Origin: a virus
DNA: 61,322 nucleotides
Reading direction: 5' to 3' (one strand)
IMG/VR virus record: IMGVR_UViG_3300029319_006288
Coordinates: 1 to 61,322 of that record
Part shown: positions 56,239 through 61,322 of the stretch, piece after piece
How positions within the stretch are numbered: position 1 is the first letter of the stretch
Layout: every line of letters begins with the position of its first letter
Made by a program: the position numbers and the translations under genes
Notes under the pieces: generated by a model
Told to the model about the DNA's origin: nothing
Seen by the model: the letters and a program-made list of their open reading frames with translations, nothing else
Database searches by the model: none

Positions 56239-56956
56239 TGTCTTTTTTGAAAATTTGTCGAAAAAGCCTCTGTGCATCTTCAAATTGCCAAGGCTCGTCA
56301 ATGTCAATTGATCGCACCATTAGATCGTCTGGATGACTGCCATAAAGGTAGGGTTTACTACCAATATAATAATTATGTTTTAAGTAGTCTTTTTTAAGCA
56401 TAATGTGGATAGCCTGCTCCAATGTGTACCAAGTTTCTAGGTCTTGACTCCACTCATGCCACCGTCCAAAGTTATAATTTACTGGGCGACCCTTGTCGTT
56501 TAAGATGAAATGTTGTATGGGACGCACAGTTATAATAGAATCGTACTGGTTCCATTTAGTAGAGAACGCACCTTCTCGACTTTGAATCTGTCTCCAATAC
56601 TCAAATATTTTCTGATATTCGTCTGGGCCAAACAATGGCGTAGTGGCTTGTACCCAAGCGATTGATTCATCGTCTTCGGCATCTACGGATGAGACGAGTG
56701 TAGTGATAACATCTGACCAATGCATATCATCTTTTGTGTTTGCAGCATCTCTAAGGACAAACTTTGCACCCAGTTGCTCTACTTTACTTCTTTTGGATTC
56801 TTGTTCACAAAAAACATTGATGTCTGCTGCGTTGATACCCGCCTCAAGAAGTTGCCCAATCTTGATTTCAACTAAACATTTTCCATCCACAAATTCACGC
56901 CAGTTCTTATTTAAAGTCCTAGAACTGTTACACTTTGCTGGAATGATAACCTTCAT
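56228..56956 (-). CDS. CMP-sialate-synthetase-like cytidylyltransferase (242 aa)
   Basis: The start KVIIPAKCNSSRTLNKNWRE corresponds to the IPARxGSKxxPxKN loop of NeuA/PseF/KdsB-type cytidylyltransferases, with Lys and Ser substitutions. IAWVQATTPLFGPDEYQKIF is the conserved LQPTSPLR-like strand. VRSIDIDEPWQFEDAQRLFR is the DIDxxxDxxxAE signature with metal-binding Asp. It would activate a nonulosonic or related acid as its CMP-sugar. No NeuB/PseI synthase is visible in the window. It ends 78 bases before the dnaE start. Confidence 0.75.
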   Translation of the reverse strand: MKVIIPAKCNSSRTLNKNWREFVDGKCLVEIKIGQLLEAGINAADINVFCEQESKRSKVEQLGAKFVLRDAANTKDDMHWSDVITTLVSSVDAEDDESIAWVQATTPLFGPDEYQKIFEYWRQIQSREGAFSTKWNQYDSIITVRPIQHFILNDKGRPVNYNFGRWHEWSQDLETWYTLEQAIHIMLKKDYLKHNYYIGSKPYLYGSHPDDLMVRSIDIDEPWQFEDAQRLFRQIFKKDIGK

Positions 56957-56974
56957 AATATCCTCCTAAAATCA

Positions 56975-58852
56975 TCAGTAAACACTTTCTCTGTCAATGG
57001 AAACCACATACTTTCCTTTATTCTTGTTTTTTGCTATGAATTTAGATTGTATATCACAGCTTTCTACAAAGATAATAGATTGAGATTCATTAAACTTTTC
57101 AGATTTAAATGCGGCAACATTCTTTGAGTGTAATCCTCCCGCATCTCTCTCCTCTTTTGTTCCCGGCCACATGTGAAGATCGTTATATTTTATACCATGT
57201 AATTTTAACCAATATTCTGTTTGTTTTCTGTATTTCTCTGGTCTACCTGTGCATATTGCATCAGCAGGATGAGATAATGGAAGTCTATGTTTTATCGGTT
57301 TAACACTCAGCATCCAATCAATATACATTTCTTCATTCGCATCTATTTCTACAGTGCAATCAGCATTAAACACACCATCCATATCGAACATTGTGTGCTC
57401 AGTTTGATAGGTGTTGAATAGGTTCCATTGTAAGATATGAGGAAACGGAAGCTCTATATTCCATGCGTCTAAAATAGGTAATGTATCGTTGTACTTTTTA
57501 AACTCTAAAGACGGTTCATGATACACAGACGTATAAATGAATTTTTTTTCTGGGTAATTTTGTTCTAGGTTATTCCTTGTTCTAATCATAGCTCCACCAG
57601 AGAATGACGTATCGTCTATAACAAGAAATGGAAGATCAATGTTTTCTTTCTGTTCAGACATTCTAGCACCACCATTTTTCGAGATGCTATTCAGTTTTAC
57701 AATTTTTCCATCAGAAATACCATATAGTGGGAGGGAAAGCACTGTGGCTATAGTTGTGGCGGGCGTCATACCAGACCTTGGAATACCAACTACTCCAGCT
57801 ACCGGAGGAATTTGATCCAACAGTTTGATGGAGTCTCTTACTAATTCTTCATTAGATATAAATTTTACTGGGTAAATTTCGTTTGCAATTTTCTTAAAAT
57901 TTCCATTAGCAAACCTTTTGAGTAACCCTTTTCTTAAATCCAATATCTTTTGCAATCCATTTACATGAACAAAGTTAGCATCACCAATTGTTTCCCAAAA
58001 TTCATGTGGTACAGGAGACTTTGGTCTTGAGTTAGTGGGACCGGCTGTTCTGCAATTCCACTTATCGTCGAGGATTTCAAACTTATCTTTATCAACATTA
58101 AGTGCGAGCCAATGTTGATCAAAACACCACTGTTTCGGATAAACAACCTCTGGTTGGCAATAAAGTTTTGAGCAAGAATTCGGTATTACCATCACTCCAG
58201 CATTTGGTTCAAAATTAGATGTAAATTTTCCATTCACAACCATTTTATGGGAATTTTTAAAGATCTTATGTATTAAGAGTTCTTGTTCTTTTTGAATCCA
58301 ATCTGTATCATTCCATTGTGCAAATGATTTGAAGTCATCGCATAATGAAATTTTATCATCAGGAGTGCAATCAAATATATTTTCTGCATCTTCTTTTACT
58401 ACGACATCGCAATCTAAATACAACGTCTTTTCATAGACAGAAGTTACATTATACAACCTATATTTGTTAGCCATCGGCCATTCTGGATGCTGGTCGCCAG
58501 TCAGTTCGATGTAATCCGCACCGCATTTTTCAGCATAAGTTTTAATTGTTTCTCTTGTTATGTCCAAGAGATCCATAGCGGATTGATTAGCTGGAATTAC
58601 GCAAACTGCGTAATCGCTTGTTGGGGTAGGAATATCATCGACGAAGTTTATTAGATCAACCATCATCTCTGATGATGCCCGCTTAAGTGTTCTTGTTTTT
58701 CCATTCACACTGTCGTGATATTGTTTTCTTTCTTCTTCTGTTAATCCTTGACACCACTGCCAATTAGGAGGGGTGGCGGTCATTTCTTTTTTAAGAAGAT
58801 CGCACCACCCCGCCTGCGGACATTGACATTTAGAAAAGTTCTTTTCTACCAC
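56975..58852 (-). CDS. Fusion: Cys-rich start, glycosyltransferase, phosphoribosyltransferase, HAD phosphatase (625 aa)
   Basis: Residues 9-34 have Cys at 9, 11, 17 and 34 (CQCPQAGWC ... WQWC). About 80-320: a GT8-like transferase with YEKTLYLDCDVVV (DxD near 147) and FDQHWLALN. About 340-450: a type I phosphoribosyltransferase, with VVGIPRSGMTPATTIATVLS and the PRPP loop VIDDTSFSGGAM. About 486-625: a HAD-type hydrolase with FDMDGVFNAD and ICTGRPEKYRKQTEYWL. The GT motif, PRPP loop and HAD Asp pair are all intact. It could transfer sugar or ribose-5-phosphate and remove phosphate on one chain, but the acceptor is unknown. It overlaps the next upstream gene by 7 bases. Confidence 0.75.
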   Translation of the reverse strand: MVEKNFSKCQCPQAGWCDLLKKEMTATPPNWQWCQGLTEEERKQYHDSVNGKTRTLKRASSEMMVDLINFVDDIPTPTSDYAVCVIPANQSAMDLLDITRETIKTYAEKCGADYIELTGDQHPEWPMANKYRLYNVTSVYEKTLYLDCDVVVKEDAENIFDCTPDDKISLCDDFKSFAQWNDTDWIQKEQELLIHKIFKNSHKMVVNGKFTSNFEPNAGVMVIPNSCSKLYCQPEVVYPKQWCFDQHWLALNVDKDKFEILDDKWNCRTAGPTNSRPKSPVPHEFWETIGDANFVHVNGLQKILDLRKGLLKRFANGNFKKIANEIYPVKFISNEELVRDSIKLLDQIPPVAGVVGIPRSGMTPATTIATVLSLPLYGISDGKIVKLNSISKNGGARMSEQKENIDLPFLVIDDTSFSGGAMIRTRNNLEQNYPEKKFIYTSVYHEPSLEFKKYNDTLPILDAWNIELPFPHILQWNLFNTYQTEHTMFDMDGVFNADCTVEIDANEEMYIDWMLSVKPIKHRLPLSHPADAICTGRPEKYRKQTEYWLKLHGIKYNDLHMWPGTKEERDAGGLHSKNVAAFKSEKFNESQSIIFVESCDIQSKFIAKNKNKGKYVVSIDRESVY

Positions 58853-60219
58853 TTACGGCAACTCCAATATCGTGCTTTGTGACGAGGGCCGGGATTATCA
58901 CAGTTGTGCCTAGCTCGGAACGACTTGCGACGAGCGGGGTCAGACTTCTTGATCTTCATGTTAGGATCACCAAAGTTGACTTTGACAACATTACCTTTGG
59001 GGTTCTTCACATAAACGCTAAACTTCTTTGGACCCTTTGGAGTACGGAAAGGTTTACCAAGCTGAACTTTACGGCCTTGATATTCCGCAGCACGAGCAGG
59101 AATAAGAGTGCGACCGTCTTTCTTGTAGATGCCTTTTCGTTCGTACTCGTAAATCTGACCGGTCTTAGGGTCTTGATACTTAAAGCCTGCTTCTGCCTCT
59201 TCCGCTTTAGACTTTTTAGGATGACCTTTTGGTAGTAGGTCATTATCTGTAGTGTAGGCAGAGTTAGATGGCTTTCCAGTTCTGAGCAACGTCAAGAAGG
59301 CGTTGACTCTAGCGATAGCCCAACCGTGTCGGCTCATCTTGGGTGCGTGACTTGTTGAGTAAGCACCAGCACCGCGACGATACACTGCTTTCAACATGCC
59401 AAGTGTAGCTTTAGAACCTTTGCCCTTGGCGTTGTGTTCCTTAACTTTATTTTGTAGTTGCTGCGTTACTTCTTTGCTAAAAGTGATTTTACCTTTACCA
59501 TCTTTTGCACTATCAGGCTTGTTCTTCTTAGAGCCTTTCTTCTGATCCTTCTTTGGTGCAGGAGTTCTGCGAGGATCATCTTTTCCGGGCTTGTCTGCTT
59601 CTGCGTGATCTGCATACGAAGCAACCAGTTCAGCTTTGCTTTTATCACGCACAGCGTCCATATACTCTTCATGGGTTTTTCCCGGCATAAAAATCGGTTT
59701 GCCATTTTTACCCTTGTGAGTATGGATGTCTTCCAAGCCAAGTTGCTTGGCTCTATTCATAGCTTCACCCGGATTGTCAAAAACATCATCGCCAATTTCT
59801 TTGCTTTGGGCACGCTTGAGTTGTTCTTGAGTAGGTCTGCCTTCCTTCTCAGTTTTGGCAGGCTTATAATTTTTACCCATTCTTTCTTTCTTACGTCGGA
59901 TATTCTCCCAGAGTCCGGGTTTGGCTTCTGAAATATCCCACTCTTCTGTAGGCTCATTCCAGTCAATATCTGTTTCATACTCTGCTTCCGCAGGACAGTA
60001 CCAGTTATCTTCTGTAATCTCTTCTGTAAATCCATACTCTTCAAAGTTGATCTGGAAGTCAGCAGCTTCAATATGAGACATGTCCTCACAGGCTTTGCTC
60101 ATACAGACCGCTGTACGCTGCTTCTGATCTGGATATTCTTTGTTGATTTTAGGATCGCTCATGCAACGAGCAATAAACTGTCCCGGCTTTTCACCGTCAC
60201 GTTTTTCTGGTAAAGGCAT
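58846..60219 (-). CDS. Basic phage morphogenesis-type protein (457 aa)
   Basis: The N-terminal motif (residues 1-45: GEKPGQFIARCMSDPKINKE, then YPDQKQRTAVCMSKA) and the C-terminal motif (VNFGDPNMKIKKSDPARRKS, then FRARHNCDNPGPRHKARYWS) are both familiar from head-region proteins of phages. A central block (SKATLGMLKAVYRRGAGAYS, then WAIARVNAFLTLLRTGKP) resembles the DUF5824-type region. Long Lys/Asp-rich linkers (about 195-240) separate the parts. The C-terminus binds His/Cys and may hold metal. It may be a capsid-assembly, DNA-packaging or internal virion protein. Confidence 0.6.
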   Translation of the reverse strand: MPLPEKRDGEKPGQFIARCMSDPKINKEYPDQKQRTAVCMSKACEDMSHIEAADFQINFEEYGFTEEITEDNWYCPAEAEYETDIDWNEPTEEWDISEAKPGLWENIRRKKERMGKNYKPAKTEKEGRPTQEQLKRAQSKEIGDDVFDNPGEAMNRAKQLGLEDIHTHKGKNGKPIFMPGKTHEEYMDAVRDKSKAELVASYADHAEADKPGKDDPRRTPAPKKDQKKGSKKNKPDSAKDGKGKITFSKEVTQQLQNKVKEHNAKGKGSKATLGMLKAVYRRGAGAYSTSHAPKMSRHGWAIARVNAFLTLLRTGKPSNSAYTTDNDLLPKGHPKKSKAEEAEAGFKYQDPKTGQIYEYERKGIYKKDGRTLIPARAAEYQGRKVQLGKPFRTPKGPKKFSVYVKNPKGNVVKVNFGDPNMKIKKSDPARRKSFRARHNCDNPGPRHKARYWSCRKW

Positions 60220-61322
60220 TATACAATCTCCTTCAAGATGTTTTTAGAGTCTTCTTTAACGATATCGTGTGGTCTACCATCTGTTGCGGTATACCTTGTA
60301 TTTTTAGGCATGTTTAAGTGGTCAAAAATAGTCCAAGCCAAATCTTCTGGCGTTGCTCTACCTTGGTCGAAATCGTCGGCATTTGCACTGGTAGTGCCGA
60401 CAGTTCGGCCCATTTCATAACTTCCGCAGCTAATCATTAGCGGTGCGAGTTTTCCGAAATGGTCGCGACCACCATTTGAGTTGACCTTTGGAGTGCGACC
60501 AAACTCAGAAGTAACAACAAGCATAACACGCTCATACATTCCCCTTTGTTCTAGAGTGTCCATAATTTTAGCAAGGTATGTATCAAGGACGGTCTGTCTA
60601 TTCTGTAATCCGCCAGCAATGTTGTTGTGCATATCCCAGCCGCCATAGCTGAGTGTTACAAACTTAGAACCAGCTTCTAACAGTCTAATCGCTGTGAGTG
60701 CATCAGTCCCAAGAGAATCGCCCTTAAAGTTGTTATAGTCTCTGTCTTCTTCGACCCTAAAAGCCTTGGAAGCATTACCAAGAATAATATCTACTGATTG
60801 GTTTTTAAGATCCTGCCAGTCTTTTGCCATCTGCTGATCTCTGGCTTTAAAGCCTCTGTCAACAGTGTCTAAAACTCTCAGTCTCATTTTGAAACGATTG
60901 TTGTTACCAAGAAGCTGTAGGTCTTTACGTCCCTCTCTGGTGGCATCAAACCCCATATACTTGCCGCCCAACCAAGCTGCATCGTCATGCTGGAATCCAC
61001 CAATCTTAATATATGTAGGCAGCCCATCAGCGGTGTTGACACCGTGGTGTACGCTCATCATGCTACCATAACTAGGCCACTTAGAACTTGTGCCAGCACC
61101 AAAGTTGGCCTCGCCAGTAACTACCCAGTGTACGGAAGATGCGTGGTTTTGATCTCTATGACCAAATGCTCTAGGAATGACGATCTTATCTGTGCGTTTT
61201 GCTAGTTCTTTAAACAGACCACCAACCTCGATACCCTGAACATTGGTCTTAATTGCACCAGTTACAGACCGCCTATCAGCAGGAGCAAGAGGTATAGGAT
61301 TAAAAGTCTCAATATGACTAGC
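60219..61322 (-). CDS. DUF1501-family protein, 5'-truncated by the window edge
   Basis: The frame is open to the last base, so the ATG at 61061 is internal; 367 residues are visible. RDQNHASSVHWVVTGEANFG, LPTYIKIGG, GWDMHNNIAGG and VVTSEFGRTPKVNSNGGRDH match conserved blocks of DUF1501, a family in the alkaline-phosphatase/sulfatase superfamily (the TSEFGRTP...GRDH motif is its hallmark). Family members are mostly secreted in Planctomycetes and other PVC bacteria. Any signal peptide lies outside the window. It overlaps the morphogenesis-type gene by one base. Whether it is virion-borne or made in the host is unknown. Confidence 0.8.
   Translation of the reverse strand, partial: ASHIETFNPIPLAPADRRSVTGAIKTNVQGIEVGGLFKELAKRTDKIVIPRAFGHRDQNHASSVHWVVTGEANFGAGTSSKWPSYGSMMSVHHGVNTADGLPTYIKIGGFQHDDAAWLGGKYMGFDATREGRKDLQLLGNNNRFKMRLRVLDTVDRGFKARDQQMAKDWQDLKNQSVDIILGNASKAFRVEEDRDYNNFKGDSLGTDALTAIRLLEAGSKFVTLSYGGWDMHNNIAGGLQNRQTVLDTYLAKIMDTLEQRGMYERVMLVVTSEFGRTPKVNSNGGRDHFGKLAPLMISCGSYEMGRTVGTTSANADDFDQGRATPEDLAWTIFDHLNMPKNTRYTATDGRPHDIVKEDSKNILKEIV

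Noticed and set aside
1-61322. tRNA genes, CRISPR arrays or insertion sequences
   Set aside because: No cloverleaf-like segments, regular direct repeats with spacers, or transposase-like proteins were seen. Gaps between genes are too short.
60219-61322. Bacterial chromosome or prophage boundary at the right end
   Set aside because: The DUF1501 gene overlaps a phage gene by one base and shares its strand and packing; no integrase or attachment site is visible.

Overview
The window is part of a large tailed dsDNA bacteriophage genome. The evidence is a tape-measure protein, several giant virion proteins read from one strand, a phage-encoded DNA polymerase, SSB and recombination protein, and almost no intergenic space. 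The sequence is AT-rich. The host cannot be read with certainty. A DUF1501-family protein, a family best known from Planctomycetes and related PVC bacteria, is the only taxonomic hint and it is weak.

Layout. Positions 1-30897 (+ strand) are a late structural cassette. It runs: a tape-measure protein (open at the left edge), a 4224-residue giant protein with seven FG-GAP blade motifs, a LamG-like stretch and beta-strand repeats, then structural proteins of 600, 243, 1720, 1483 and 249 residues, and a 46-residue single-span membrane protein. A GC-rich hairpin with T-runs on both sides (30941-30975) separates this cassette from the - strand genes that converge on it.

On the - strand, read from 61322 down to 30987, the order is: a DUF1501 protein (open at the right edge); a basic phage morphogenesis-type protein; a fusion of glycosyltransferase, phosphoribosyltransferase and HAD phosphatase; a CMP-sialate-synthetase-like cytidylyltransferase; a replication block; about 19 genes of sugar and glycosyl metabolism (48.4-51.1 kb and 33.3-48.4 kb); and finally a Vsr/DUF559-like nuclease, a Rad52/Erf-like annealing protein and a zinc-ribbon protein. 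Most - strand genes are packed with TAATG, TGATG or ATGA overlaps, so translation is probably coupled.

The replication block is the most unusual part. The DNA polymerase III alpha subunit (DnaE) is encoded by two genes that meet almost seamlessly between the palm and the fingers. Three genes lie between the halves: a DEDD exonuclease, a NaeI-type restriction-endonuclease homologue and a small membrane protein. Two matching sigma70-like promoters (TTGNNA-17-TATAAT, both with GACTATAAT) precede the first dnaE half and ssb.

The glyco-cassette has two epimerases, a dehydratase, a GDP-fucose synthase, an aminotransferase, an ATP-grasp enzyme, methyltransferases, nucleotidyltransferase-like proteins and many glycosyltransferases. 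I see no flippase, polymerase or any other membrane protein in it. My inference is that it builds sugars and attaches them to a cytoplasmic target such as the virion, rather than exporting a surface polysaccharide.
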